The notes under the pieces were generated by a model that saw only the letters and a list, made by a program, of their open reading frames with translations, was not told the origin of the DNA and made no database searches. The position numbers were made by a program, and so were the translations under genes. Below, piece by piece: positions 17,575 through 25,799 of a stretch of DNA of 64,000 bases (positions within the stretch are counted from its first letter, which is position 1; each line of letters starts with the position of its first letter). The DNA comes from an uncultured Desulfuromonadales bacterium (lineage in GTDB: Bacteria; Desulfobacterota; Desulfuromonadia; Geobacterales; Pseudopelobacteraceae): positions 91,550-155,549 of the forward strand of contig CAIPTY010000058.1 of NCBI GenBank assembly GCA_903868145.1. The letters run 5' to 3'.

Positions 17575-18366
17575 ATGAATATCTTTAATCTGCCAGACCC
17601 TAGATATGAACAACTTATACCGGTTACACTTAATACTATGGAGATTCCTAGGATCATTCACCAAGCGTATTTTGTCAGAAAAGGTGACAATCTGCCGGAT
17701 GAATTAGCAAACAACATTGCTTCTCTGAAAGCGCTGAACCCCGACTGGGAATATAGATATTATGACGATAATGATATGCGGAGTTTTATTCAAAAAGAAT
17801 ATCCAGGAATCCTAGTATACTATGACAGAATTACAGAAGGCTATGGCGCAGCTAGAGCTGATCTTTTTCGATATCTTTTGTTGTTTCAGTGTGGTGGTGT
17901 CTATCTCGACATCAAGAGCACGATCCTAAGACCACTTTCGAGTACGATTTCGCAGGTAGACGGTTTTTTGTTATCAAATTGGAGCGAATGGAATGAGGGC
18001 TGTCCTCTGGACGACTATTGTGGTCAACACCGCGAATTATCTAAGATCTCTGGAGGAGAATATCTGCAGTGGTTTATCGTAGCTGCTCCAGGTCATCCAT
18101 ACCTCAAGGCCGTCATCACACAAGTATTAAAAAACATAGATAACTACCAGCCTGATTTGGACGGGGTTGGGAAGATGGGAGTTTTACGAGTCACCGGTCC
18201 TATCGCTTTTACCTTGGCAATCGAGCCGTGTAGGAAGAAGTATCCCGTTCAACTGAGAAGATGTCGGGAGGAGTTCGGTTTTGAATACAGCATCTTCGGA
18301 CGTGAATTTAGTCATAAAAATTTATTCAAAACCATACCCGTCCAAGACAGGTTTTTGAAATATTGA
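17575..18366 (+). CDS. GT32-like (OCH1/capsular type) glycosyltransferase, 3' end at the IS border
   Basis: A 263-residue enzyme of the Gly_transf_sug (DXD-containing) group. It shows IPRIIHQAYFV, PDWEYRYYDDNDMRSFI, YGAARADLFRYLLLF and CGGVYLDIKSTI, where the usual DXD is replaced by D-I-K as in capsule-type members. It would add a sugar to the growing unit. The 3' end is odd: the last codons (about KTIPVQDRFLKY) overlap the likely left border of the IS4 element, so the original C-terminus may have been replaced by IS sequence. The conserved domain is complete, so activity may be retained. Confidence 0.78.
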   Translation: MNIFNLPDPRYEQLIPVTLNTMEIPRIIHQAYFVRKGDNLPDELANNIASLKALNPDWEYRYYDDNDMRSFIQKEYPGILVYYDRITEGYGAARADLFRYLLLFQCGGVYLDIKSTILRPLSSTISQVDGFLLSNWSEWNEGCPLDDYCGQHRELSKISGGEYLQWFIVAAPGHPYLKAVITQVLKNIDNYQPDLDGVGKMGVLRVTGPIAFTLAIEPCRKKYPVQLRRCREEFGFEYSIFGREFSHKNLFKTIPVQDRFLKY

Positions 18367-19710
18367 AGGGGAATGCCCTTCTGCGGTAGTTTAGGTTTGC
18401 CGACCAAAAACAAGCCACAGAAAGGATTCCCCATGAACAAGTTTAGCAGTATCTTCGGCCAGATTCTACAGATCTTTGACAAGCGCGATTTCTTGCAAGC
18501 AGTACGTGACACCAGATCCGAGCATGCCGCCAAAGGTTTCACTTGCTGGGACCAGTTCGTTGCAATGCTCTTTTGCCAACTCGGTCAGGCTCAATCTCTG
18601 CGTGAGATCTGCGGTGGCCTCGCTACCTGTCTTGGTAAGTTAAAACACCTTGGGATTGACGATGCCCCCAAGCGTTCCACGCTGTCATACGCCAATGAAC
18701 ACCGGCCATGGCAGTTGTATCAGTTGATGTTCTACCGGCTTCTGGAGAAGTGTCAAACAATGGCACGGTTTCAGAAGCGGAAGTTTCGGTTCAAGAACAA
18801 GCTGTTCAGCCTGGACGCATCAGTCATCGAACTCTGCCTGTCCCTGTTCGATTGGGCCTCGTTCCGGCAGACCAAGGGTGCGGTAAAACTCCATCTGCTT
18901 TTGGACCATGACGGTTATCTTCCAACGTTTGCCACTGTGACTGAAGGCGATGTCCATGAAGTCAAGGTTGCATGGGAACTCAAACTTCCCAAGGGCTCCC
19001 TACTGGCTGTTGACATGGGATATACCGACTATGCCCTGTTTGCAAAATGGATTCTCGAAGGCATTTTCTTCGTCACCCGACAAAAAGGTAATGCGGCTTA
19101 TCGTGTGGTTGAGGAGCGCAAGGTTCCCCAAAACCGGAATATTCTCAAAGACCAGATTATCGAGTTTACGGGTTACTACGCCAAGAAGGACTGTCTTCAT
19201 CTACTTCGCAGGATCGAAGTGTGGGACGAGGAATTCAATCGGATCCTGGTTCTTCTCACCAATCACCTGAAGTTCGGAGCGACCACTGTGTCCGCCATAT
19301 ACAAGGAGCGTTGGCAGATCGAGATATTCTTCAAGGCGATCAAGCAGAACCTGAAGATAAAGACCTTTGTCGGAACCAGCAAGAACGCGCTCCTCATCCA
19401 GATTTGGACAGCACTGACGGTGATCCTGCTCCTGAAGTATCTCAAGTTCCGGTCGAGTATGAGCTGGTCGTTGTCGAATCTGGTAGCAATGCTCAGATAT
19501 AACCTCTTCACCTACCGGGATTTATGGCTATGGCTCGATAATCCGTTCGAGGTGCCAGCAATTGTACCGGGTGAACATCAGCTGGCACTGGCTTTCAGGT
19601 AATTGGACAGCATCTTGAAAATGGTAACCTGAATTTACAAAGAACGATTTACGCGTCCAACATCTTGAAATATAAACACCGGAATCTCAGTTCCGGATTA
19701 TCTTGGACAG
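18340..19710 (+). mobile_element. IS4-family insertion sequence (ISPepr1-like)
   Basis: A single-ORF insertion sequence ending the glycan operon. Candidate borders are GTCCAAGA at 18340-18347 and its inverted partner TCTTGGAC at 19701-19708. A second copy of TTGGACAGCA occurs at 19603-19612, right after the transposase stop, so the right border is ambiguous (19612 or 19712). I could not identify a target-site duplication by eye. Resemblance to ISPepr1-type transposases is from memory. Confidence 0.65.
18433..19602 (+). CDS. IS4-family DDE transposase
   Basis: A 389-residue transposase from the ATG preceded by AAAGGA; an upstream in-frame start at 18373 lies in the IS leader and adds 20 residues without family resemblance. 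The N-terminal domain (about 1-75, with FTCWDQFVAMLFCQLGQAQSLREI) matches the DUF4372-type head. The DDE residues are visible: FSLDASVIELC, LLAVDMGYTDYALF, and the IS4 signature YKERWQIEIFFKAIK, which satisfies Y-X2-R-X3-E-X6-K. There is no frameshift, so it appears intact and potentially active. Confidence 0.92.
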   Translation: MNKFSSIFGQILQIFDKRDFLQAVRDTRSEHAAKGFTCWDQFVAMLFCQLGQAQSLREICGGLATCLGKLKHLGIDDAPKRSTLSYANEHRPWQLYQLMFYRLLEKCQTMARFQKRKFRFKNKLFSLDASVIELCLSLFDWASFRQTKGAVKLHLLLDHDGYLPTFATVTEGDVHEVKVAWELKLPKGSLLAVDMGYTDYALFAKWILEGIFFVTRQKGNAAYRVVEERKVPQNRNILKDQIIEFTGYYAKKDCLHLLRRIEVWDEEFNRILVLLTNHLKFGATTVSAIYKERWQIEIFFKAIKQNLKIKTFVGTSKNALLIQIWTALTVILLLKYLKFRSSMSWSLSNLVAMLRYNLFTYRDLWLWLDNPFEVPAIVPGEHQLALAFR

Positions 19711-19981
19711 CAATGATCGTACCCAAAAGCGGAAGCTTCCGATGATTGCGGTCCGCAGTGTAAAAGCTTCTCAAATTTTTCTGTACGAATCACAATTACC
19801 AAGCTATCATTGAGGCCAGCAGCACGGCTCACATCCTCGCTTGTATGTAACAGAATCGGACTCCAATCGAACACAGATTCCCCCCCGGTCTGCATGACAG
19901 AGGCCGGATCAGAGAAACTGGACGCACCAATATGCCTCCATCTGCTTTTTCATCACCACTCAGTGTTGGTACAACCAAGGC

Positions 19982-20329
19982 TTGAGCACATTCTGGATTA
20001 AATACCTGCCGGATTTCATCAAGGAGAAAGTCGAAGGGCGGCATGAACTGCAGAAGGCCATCGGCAATACCGGTTGGCTCTTTGCTGATAATATCCTCCG
20101 CATGGGTGTCGGCCTGCTCGTTAGTGTGTGGGTCACCCGCTACCTTGGCCCGGAGCAGTTTGGTGCTTTAAGTTACGCCACCGCTTTCGTTTTTGTTTTT
20201 TCATCCATTTCCATGCTGGGACTGGATTGGATTGTCGTACGTAACATTGCCGCTCTTCAGTACCGGAACCATGCTGACCAGAGCTCTATTATATCCACGA
20301 TTCTGGTGAAAGAGGATACTACACAATGA
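19982..20329 (+). pseudogene. Remnant of a second polysaccharide flippase (N-terminal fragment)
   Basis: The first about 90 residues look like a MATE-like flippase start: RHELQKAIGNTGWLFADNILRMGVGLLVSVWVTRYLGPEQFGALSYATAFVFVF. Intact flippases have about 420-480 residues. Here similarity stops near residue 88 (DWIVVRNI), after which the frame runs into unrelated sequence and stops. The start codon would be TTG with no ribosome site. It sits on the far side of the IS from the operon, so it is probably the leftover of an older glycan cluster. Sequence 19713-19981 holds no gene I can support. Confidence 0.72.
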
Positions 20330-20757
20330 TAGATACCATTACCAAAGACAACCAGCTTCTTGCCATTATTATTTCGCACACATTCAGCGAACCGGGCATC
20401 CACTTTTTCACCCCTGGCGAACTTTCCCAGCAGTTGGCGTATATGCACCATCCTGCAGGAAAGGAAATTCCGCCTCATGTTCACAATCCGGTACCTCGGG
20501 AAGTTCATTTTACCCAGGAAGTACTTTTTATAAAAAAAGGTAAATTGCGGGTTGATTTCTACGATGATGACCGTGTCTACCTGGAAAGCCGCACTTTGGT
20601 AGCTGGCGATACGATTCTTCTGGCCACCGGTGGTCACGGCTTTGAGGTACTTGAAGAGCTGGAAATGATCGAGGTCAAGCAGGGACCATACGCAGGAGAT
20701 CATGATAAGACGCGGTTTGAGGCCGTTGATAAAATCTTGTTAAAGGCCAAATTATGA
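20326..20757 (+). CDS. Cupin-fold protein of a sugar-modification cluster
   Basis: A 143-residue protein with a single cupin barrel. Motif 1 is GKEIPPHVHN followed by EVLFIKKGKLRV (G-X5-HXH...E-X6-G), and motif 2 is around TLVAGDTILLATGGHGFEVL with a conserved histidine, so the three histidines and glutamate of the metal site are present. Function is not known from sequence: related proteins accompany nucleotide-sugar enzymes and may be isomerases or binding proteins. The start overlaps the end of the flippase remnant frame (ATGATAG) and its stop overlaps the aminotransferase start. Confidence 0.7.
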   Translation: MIDTITKDNQLLAIIISHTFSEPGIHFFTPGELSQQLAYMHHPAGKEIPPHVHNPVPREVHFTQEVLFIKKGKLRVDFYDDDRVYLESRTLVAGDTILLATGGHGFEVLEELEMIEVKQGPYAGDHDKTRFEAVDKILLKAKL

Positions 20758-21878
20758 TCCCCGTTAACGAACCCCTTTTAAACGGTAACGAGAAGAAATA
20801 CTTGAATGAATGCATAGACACCGGTTGGATTTCATCTGAAGGGCCCTTTGTACAAAGCTTTGAACAGCAGATGGCTGCGGCGGTCGGCCGGCGCCACGGC
20901 ATTGCGGTCTGTAATGGCACCGCTGCACTTGAGACTGCCGTGGCAGCATTGGAGTTGAAACCGGGGGATGAGGTAATACTGCCGACTTTCACCATTATCT
21001 CCTGTGCCGCAGCGGTTGTACGGCAGGGGTGTGTACCGGTGCTGCTGGACAGCGATCCGGAGACCTGGAATATGGATGTGGACCAGATCGAGGCAAAGCT
21101 TACCTCCCGCACCAAGGCGATTATGGTGGTGCATATCTATGGCCTTCCGGTTGATATGGATCCGGTTATTGCGCTGGCAAAAAAGTATGACCTCAAGATC
21201 ATAGAGGATGCCGCCGAGATGCACGGTCAGACCTACAAGGGGCAACCCTGCGGCAGCTTTGGTGATATCAGTACCTTCAGCTTCTATCCCAACAAGCATA
21301 TCACCACCGGAGAAGGTGGAATGGTGTTGACCGATGACGATCAGCTGGCCGAACGCTGTCGCTCGCTGCGGAACCTCTGCTTTCAGCCACACAAACGGTT
21401 CGTTCATGAAGAACTCGGCTACAATTTTCGTATGACGAACCTGCAGGCGGCGCTTGGAATCGCTCAAATAGAGAGGCTGGCAGAATTTGTGGAGCGCAAG
21501 CGCAGTATGGGGCTACGCTATACGGAAATGCTGGCGGGCGTTGAAGGCTTAGAAATGATGCCGGTCCATACAGAGTATGCAAAAAACATCTACTGGGTAT
21601 TCGGTATGGTGTTGAAGGACGAGGTCTCATTCAACGCCGAAGAGGCGATGCGGCGTCTGGGAGAGAAGGGGATCGGAACCCGCCCATTTTTCTGGCCGAT
21701 GCACGAGCAGCCGGTGTTCCAGAAGATGGGACTTTTCAAAGAGGAATGCTATCCGGTTGCCGAACGTCTGGCACGCCGGGGTTTTTATATCCCAAGCGGC
21801 ATGGCGTTGTCTGACGGGCAGATAGGTGAAGTAGCGAAAGCGGTTACTGAAGTGATGAAGGATTTGATATCTAACTGA
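20754..21878 (+). CDS. DegT/DnrJ-type sugar aminotransferase, perosamine-synthase-like
   Basis: A 374-residue PLP enzyme. It shows the family landmarks: GWISSEGPFVQSFE, CNGTAALETAV, EDAAEMHGQTYKG, and the PLP-lysine region TFSFYPNKHITTGEGGM. These match GDP-perosamine synthases and related ketosugar transaminases that act on 4-keto-6-deoxy sugars with glutamate as donor. A dehydratase (Gmd-type) is not in the window and would be needed nearby. It overlaps the cupin gene by four bases. The GC content is higher than in the operon at 6.5-18 kb. Confidence 0.85.
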   Translation: MIPVNEPLLNGNEKKYLNECIDTGWISSEGPFVQSFEQQMAAAVGRRHGIAVCNGTAALETAVAALELKPGDEVILPTFTIISCAAAVVRQGCVPVLLDSDPETWNMDVDQIEAKLTSRTKAIMVVHIYGLPVDMDPVIALAKKYDLKIIEDAAEMHGQTYKGQPCGSFGDISTFSFYPNKHITTGEGGMVLTDDDQLAERCRSLRNLCFQPHKRFVHEELGYNFRMTNLQAALGIAQIERLAEFVERKRSMGLRYTEMLAGVEGLEMMPVHTEYAKNIYWVFGMVLKDEVSFNAEEAMRRLGEKGIGTRPFFWPMHEQPVFQKMGLFKEECYPVAERLARRGFYIPSGMALSDGQIGEVAKAVTEVMKDLISN

Positions 21879-21920
21879 AGTGGCCTGATTCCACTCATAA
21901 ATATGAAAATGGAGTTGATA

Positions 21921-22664
21921 ATGCACGTTTTTGGTAATTATTCGCATTATTACAACCTGCTCTACAAGGACAAGGATTATGCCGGCGAGGCCGAGTATAT
22001 CCGGCGTTTGATCTCCTGCCACCGACCGGGGGCGGAAACGGTGCTTGACCTTGGTTGTGGTACCGGGCGGCATGACCTTCTTCTGGCGGGAATGGGTTAC
22101 ACAGTAAGCGGCGTTGATCAGTCAGAGGAGATGCTTGCCGTTGCCAGCGCTCATGATTCTGTATGTCGCTTCCATCACGGTGATATCAGGTCGGTGCGCC
22201 TGGAGGAAAAATTCGACGTCGTCGTATCGCTCTTTCATGTCATGAGCTACCAGGTCAACACGGAAGACCTCCGAGCCGCCCTGACCACAGCCGAAGCCCA
22301 TCTTAACCCGAATGGAATTTTTATTTTCGACTTCTGGTATGGTCCGGCTGTGCTGACTGATCGACCTGTCGTGCGCGTCAAGCGCCTGGAGGACGAGGCG
22401 ATTGCTGTGACACGGATCGCCGAACCGGTCATGTTCCCGAATGATAACTGCGTCGATGTAAATTATCAGGTATTTATCCGAAGTAAAGCAGGCGGCCAGA
22501 CTGAAGAACTGTGCGAGACACACCGCATGCGCTATCTGTTCAGGCCCGAGATTGATCTTCTGCTTAAGGAGTCCGGCCTGAAGATCGTTGAAATAGCGGA
22601 ATGGCTGACCGGGAAAAAACCCGGGTTCGACACGTGGGGTGTCTATTGCGTGGTGCGCAGGTGA
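21921..22664 (+). CDS. Class I SAM-dependent methyltransferase
   Basis: A 247-residue methyltransferase (Methyltransf_25/11 type). Motif I is VLDLGCGTGRHDLLLA, followed by acidic GVDQSEEML, then HHGDIRSVRL and FDVVVSLFHVMSYQ. Such proteins in sugar clusters N- or O-methylate the modified sugar made by the preceding aminotransferase. The start chosen has GGAG six bases upstream; an ATG at 21903 lies 18 bases earlier without a site. It ends this region's + strand run. Confidence 0.83.
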   Translation: MHVFGNYSHYYNLLYKDKDYAGEAEYIRRLISCHRPGAETVLDLGCGTGRHDLLLAGMGYTVSGVDQSEEMLAVASAHDSVCRFHHGDIRSVRLEEKFDVVVSLFHVMSYQVNTEDLRAALTTAEAHLNPNGIFIFDFWYGPAVLTDRPVVRVKRLEDEAIAVTRIAEPVMFPNDNCVDVNYQVFIRSKAGGQTEELCETHRMRYLFRPEIDLLLKESGLKIVEIAEWLTGKKPGFDTWGVYCVVRR

Positions 22665-22727
22665 AGAAGATCGGGCTATTTCTATGGATTCGGCTGCTAC
22701 AGATAGTTATTGCAAAAAATGTTCAAG

Positions 22728-22750
22728 ACAGAGGCACAGAGATCACAGAG
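22728..22750 (+). repeat. Short 'cagaggcacagagatcacag' intergenic repeat fragment
   Basis: A fragment of the kind of 'cacagaggcacagagaacac' repeat widespread in environmental bacterial genomes. Single copy in this window, so the repeat nature is known from elsewhere and not shown here. Confidence 0.4.
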
Positions 22751-22796
22751 AAAAACGATGCATTCAAGTACACATTGGAGGATACGACTTCGAAGC

Positions 22797-23177
22797 TTAT
22801 TCCTCCGATGACCCTCTGTTGCGCCGCCCCTTTCGCGTGGCCTGTGGTGGCGGAGTTTGCTGTGGCGGCGGCGCACTGACGGCTGGTATGGACTTGGCCG
22901 GTTGTTCAGGCTTTGCTTGCGGAACTGCAGGCTTTGCTTCCGGAACCGCTGCCGTTGGCGGAAGGCTTGGGGAAGGAGTCTGGAAGTTCTGTTGCGGAGC
23001 GGCCGTATCCGTCTGCTCCGGATAGCGGGCCTTTACTCTGGCACGATAGCGTGCAGGAATCTCGTACTCCTTGTTTGTAAAATGGGTTATACCCGCGGAA
23101 TCAGTCCAGGTGTAAACCATTCCGTATGCGGGTGCCGATACCATCATCAGCAGCAATAGCACATACTTTTTCATCAT
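22797..23177 (-). CDS. DUF4124-domain secreted protein
   Basis: 126 residues with a signal peptide (KKYVLLLLMMVSAPAYG) followed directly by the DUF4124 core MVYTWTDSAGITHFTNKEYEIP, a small beta-rich domain of unknown function. The remainder (about 60-115) is proline/alanine/lysine-rich and low in complexity, which suggests an extended periplasmic linker. It is separated from the cytochrome operon upstream by a terminator, so it is probably transcribed on its own or by read-through. Two ATG codons start the frame (MMKK); either is possible. Confidence 0.75.
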   Translation of the reverse strand: MMKKYVLLLLMMVSAPAYGMVYTWTDSAGITHFTNKEYEIPARYRARVKARYPEQTDTAAPQQNFQTPSPSLPPTAAVPEAKPAVPQAKPEQPAKSIPAVSAPPPQQTPPPQATRKGRRNRGSSEE

Positions 23178-23221
23178 TTGCAGTTCCAGTCTTTCCGGTA
23201 TATCTTCCCGAACGGATTTAA

Positions 23222-23251
23222 AAAAGCCCCTGTAGACATCCAGGGGCTTTT
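23222..23251 (-). terminator. Rho-independent terminator after the porin-cytochrome operon
   Basis: An 11-bp perfect stem (AAAAGCCCCTG / CAGGGGCTTTT) with an 8-base loop, followed on the - strand by a T run. It is about 30 bases past the stop of the CX4CH cytochrome gene. Confidence 0.85.
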
Positions 23252-23279
23252 ATCTTGTTTCATTATAAAAATCGTTGTG

Positions 23280-23882
23280 TTAGAAGTGGCATTTTTTGCA
23301 GCTCGGACCGCTCAGAAAGACACCTTCTCCCTGTGTCCCGTGGCAGACTGCATTGAAACATGAGGCGGTACCGTTGGCAACAACGTAGGCCGTGTGTGCC
23401 GATACTGCTGTCGGAATTGCCCAGTCAGTGGGATGAATTGAGCTTACACCCCCCAGATGACAACTGATGCACGACGGACCGGAACCCGCTACGCCTCTCA
23501 AATCAACCCCGTGACAATTGACATTGGCACAGGATGCACTGGTATTCTGCTTGACATAACTTGGATGCAACGCATATGCATAGCTTCCCCATGCCGTATT
23601 CCATACGAGGGGGTGAGGTGAAAGAGCATTTCCCAGATGGCACTGTGTGCAGGCCACCTTGGAGATGCCGCCGCTGAAGTCACTGCCGTGGCAGGTTGCA
23701 CAGCTGGTCAGATTGGCTTTGGCCGCAGTCGTATGACCGGCAGGAAGCCAGGTGGCGGGGTGCGTGCCGGTAACCGGGTTAAGCACCGCCTGAGAGTTGC
23801 TGTCTCCACACCCCGAAAGCGCCATGAGAAGCAGGGAGAGCATAAAAAGGGAGATTAGAGATGAAGATCTTACCGGTGACAT
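23280..23882 (-). CDS. Multiheme lipoprotein with CXXCH and CX4CH sites
   Basis: About 200 residues with a lipoprotein signal (LLLMALSGCGDS). It has four CXXCH motifs (CATCH, CTQCH, CISCH, CKKCH) and two expanded CX4CH motifs (CANVNCH and CFNAVCH). The alternation of CX4CH and CXXCH is characteristic of a Geobacter cytochrome domain family. The CX4CH sites may bind heme through a special lyase or serve another metal role. I place the start at the ATG with GAGAGG nine bases upstream. It overlaps the five-heme gene upstream, so it belongs to the same operon as the porin and likely sits at the outer membrane. Confidence 0.85.
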   Translation of the reverse strand: MSPVRSSSLISLFMLSLLLMALSGCGDSNSQAVLNPVTGTHPATWLPAGHTTAAKANLTSCATCHGSDFSGGISKVACTQCHLGNALSPHPLVWNTAWGSYAYALHPSYVKQNTSASCANVNCHGVDLRGVAGSGPSCISCHLGGVSSIHPTDWAIPTAVSAHTAYVVANGTASCFNAVCHGTQGEGVFLSGPSCKKCHF

Positions 23883-24307
23883 GATTTGCACCTCTCATTA
23901 TTCTGCCGTCCGTGACAGGCGACACAGGACGCAGGGTTGACTCTGCCATCGATCTTGTGCTGGCTCAGATAATCGCCCCGGTGCGGCAGATAGCGATCCG
24001 GAGACGTGGAATACTTGCTGCTCGGCTTGATCTCTTCCCGGTGTGCGTGACAATCGGAGCAGAAAGACTCCTGATGGCAGGTGGCGCAGGCGTATCTCGA
24101 TCCGGCATAAATTTTGTGTTTGAGAAGGAAATCCGGTGCCTTGTGGTTAAGAGCGCCCCAGGAGTTGGTATGACATTCGGTACAGTTGGGCATGGTCTTG
24201 ACCGCCTCGGGGTGAATCCGGGGGACACTCGCGGTGTTCGCGCAGGCATACAGGATACTTGCGAACAGCGGAACCATCAGAATCAGTAAACGTTTGCGAT
24301 TTATCAC
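23870..24307 (-). CDS. Five-heme c-type lipoprotein cytochrome
   Basis: A 145-residue lipoprotein (signal MVPLFASILYAC, lipid cysteine at about 22). Five CXXCH motifs are visible: CTECH, CATCH, CSDCH, CVACH and CKSCH, with additional histidines (LNHK, LLKHKIY, LPHRGDY, LSQHK) able to act as distal ligands. Dense heme packing in so short a protein fits an electron-transfer wire element. It overlaps the porin gene by four bases and the next cytochrome by 13. The layout recalls the small lipoprotein cytochrome plus porin of Geobacter Ext-type conduits; equivalence is inferred. Confidence 0.88.
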   Translation of the reverse strand: MINRKRLLILMVPLFASILYACANTASVPRIHPEAVKTMPNCTECHTNSWGALNHKAPDFLLKHKIYAGSRYACATCHQESFCSDCHAHREEIKPSSKYSTSPDRYLPHRGDYLSQHKIDGRVNPASCVACHGRQNNERCKSCHR

Positions 24308-25647
24308 TTTTTATCTCCTCCCGCCGCGCCGAACTTCGTCTCGAACAGGTACGTCAGTTTAAGCAGACCCTTTACTTCGTTGTTGAAAAACGGATTTTTG
24401 GAATACTCGACATTTGCGCCGATTTTCAGGCTCTCGTTTATTTCATACGATGATGCGGTAAGTACAGTTATGGCATTGTGCTGGCTGTACATATTCCGGG
24501 AGTTGTCGTAGTAGAGATCGATCACATCCAGCGTCAGATCCAGCTTGCCCATTTTTTTGGAGGCGAACAGCCGAAACTCGGAATATTGCAGCCTGTCGAT
24601 GGAGCCGTCCATTCGGTGGACGGAAGCGCCGGCCATATACGCATCCGGCTTCGTATAGGTGAGCTTGCCGCCGAAATAATTGGCCGACTTGGCCACATCA
24701 TATTTATAATGCTTGTAGTCGCCGACAAGCGTGAACTCGCTGTTTATGGAGTATGCAGCGCTTCCGCCGAAAGTCAGCACCTTCTCGTTGGGATCGATCC
24801 CGTTGGTCAGCGGATTGAAGACCAGTGCGCTGGTGGTGACCTTGTAGAAGAAGTCATGATAATTGATATTCGACATATCGACGTTGAGCTTCAGGCTGTC
24901 AAGGGGGGTGTAGGAGAGTGCGTAGGCGTGTTCCATCCAGCCGCCGGTAATTGAATTGTAGGATGAACGCCCGGTCAGATCGATCTGTTTGATCGGGCGC
25001 ACCCAGATGTCAAGCCCCTCTTCCTCACGGTAGCGGGCGCTGTCGGCGTATGATTTCAGGGCGCTGACGCCGAGGGTGTAATACTTCTCGTTGCTCTGGG
25101 TCACCCGGCCGCCGAAAACCAGATTATCCGCCTTGATGTTCGGCTCAGTAACGACCGGCGAACCCACATAAGCGGCGGCTGCGAAACCGGCCGCAAAATC
25201 GGAGCGGACGTATGCGCCGTCGAGCCGCTGCGCAGCAACCCCTTCGGTGACAAACTGTCGCCCGGCGTTGATGACGAAATTGTTTTTTGCGCCCTGATAG
25301 CTCAGGTAGCCGTACTGCAGATCGCCATCCACGTTTCTGTCCCGGAAGGATTTATCGCCAAAGTCAACCCGGCCCCAACTGCCGATGTGCAGCGATATGG
25401 CGTTACCGTCCTTGTCGGTGTTGACCAGTGACAGGCGCAGGTACTCCGTTGCCGGAAAGAGGTTTCTGCTGCCGTCGTAGTTGGTGCGGCCCATGCGCAT
25501 GACGGTGTCAGACTGGCCGGAAATCACGGTTTCCGCCATGACAGGTGCAGCGGCGAATAATGCCGTGCAGACCATAGCAACTACAGCAGTTGTTCTCACG
25601 GTGCCTTGAAATTCAGGCCATGATGTACGAGATGGATCCGTCTTCAA
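24304..25647 (-). CDS. Outer-membrane porin of a probable porin-cytochrome conduit
   Basis: A 447-residue beta-barrel. The start is TTG preceded by AAGGAGGT. A long signal region (to about residue 38, ...AAAPVMAE) is followed by amphipathic strands through the whole length (ATEYLRLSLVN, GRQFVTEGVAAQRLDGAYVRS, ALSYTPLDSLKLNVDMSN). Charged turns and the lack of heme motifs agree with a barrel that would hold cytochromes, like the porins of the Ext conduits. It is the first gene of a three-gene overlapping operon with two lipoprotein cytochromes. Alternative: an ordinary phosphate- or substrate-selective porin, but the operon partners favour electron transfer. Confidence 0.78.
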   Translation of the reverse strand: MKTDPSRTSWPEFQGTVRTTAVVAMVCTALFAAAPVMAETVISGQSDTVMRMGRTNYDGSRNLFPATEYLRLSLVNTDKDGNAISLHIGSWGRVDFGDKSFRDRNVDGDLQYGYLSYQGAKNNFVINAGRQFVTEGVAAQRLDGAYVRSDFAAGFAAAAYVGSPVVTEPNIKADNLVFGGRVTQSNEKYYTLGVSALKSYADSARYREEEGLDIWVRPIKQIDLTGRSSYNSITGGWMEHAYALSYTPLDSLKLNVDMSNINYHDFFYKVTTSALVFNPLTNGIDPNEKVLTFGGSAAYSINSEFTLVGDYKHYKYDVAKSANYFGGKLTYTKPDAYMAGASVHRMDGSIDRLQYSEFRLFASKKMGKLDLTLDVIDLYYDNSRNMYSQHNAITVLTASSYEINESLKIGANVEYSKNPFFNNEVKGLLKLTYLFETKFGAAGGDKK

Positions 25648-25799
25648 AGCGCTACCTCCTTGCTGCCTGTCGATGTCTGGTTTTATTGGGTAGTTGGAAC
25701 GTATTGCGCAGCAACATTAAATCAACGTGGATCTTATTGCAACAGTAAAAGCGCTATAACGGCAATGTCCGTGTGATAGTTTGAGGCGTTGTTAACCGG

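Noticed and set aside
19698..19895. 65-residue - strand frame right of the IS4 element
   Set aside because: No recognisable motif or ribosome site; it may be a fragment of a lost gene but I cannot support it.
20832..21467. 211-residue - strand frame opposite the aminotransferase
   Set aside because: Reverse shadow of a gene with a complete PLP-enzyme signature.
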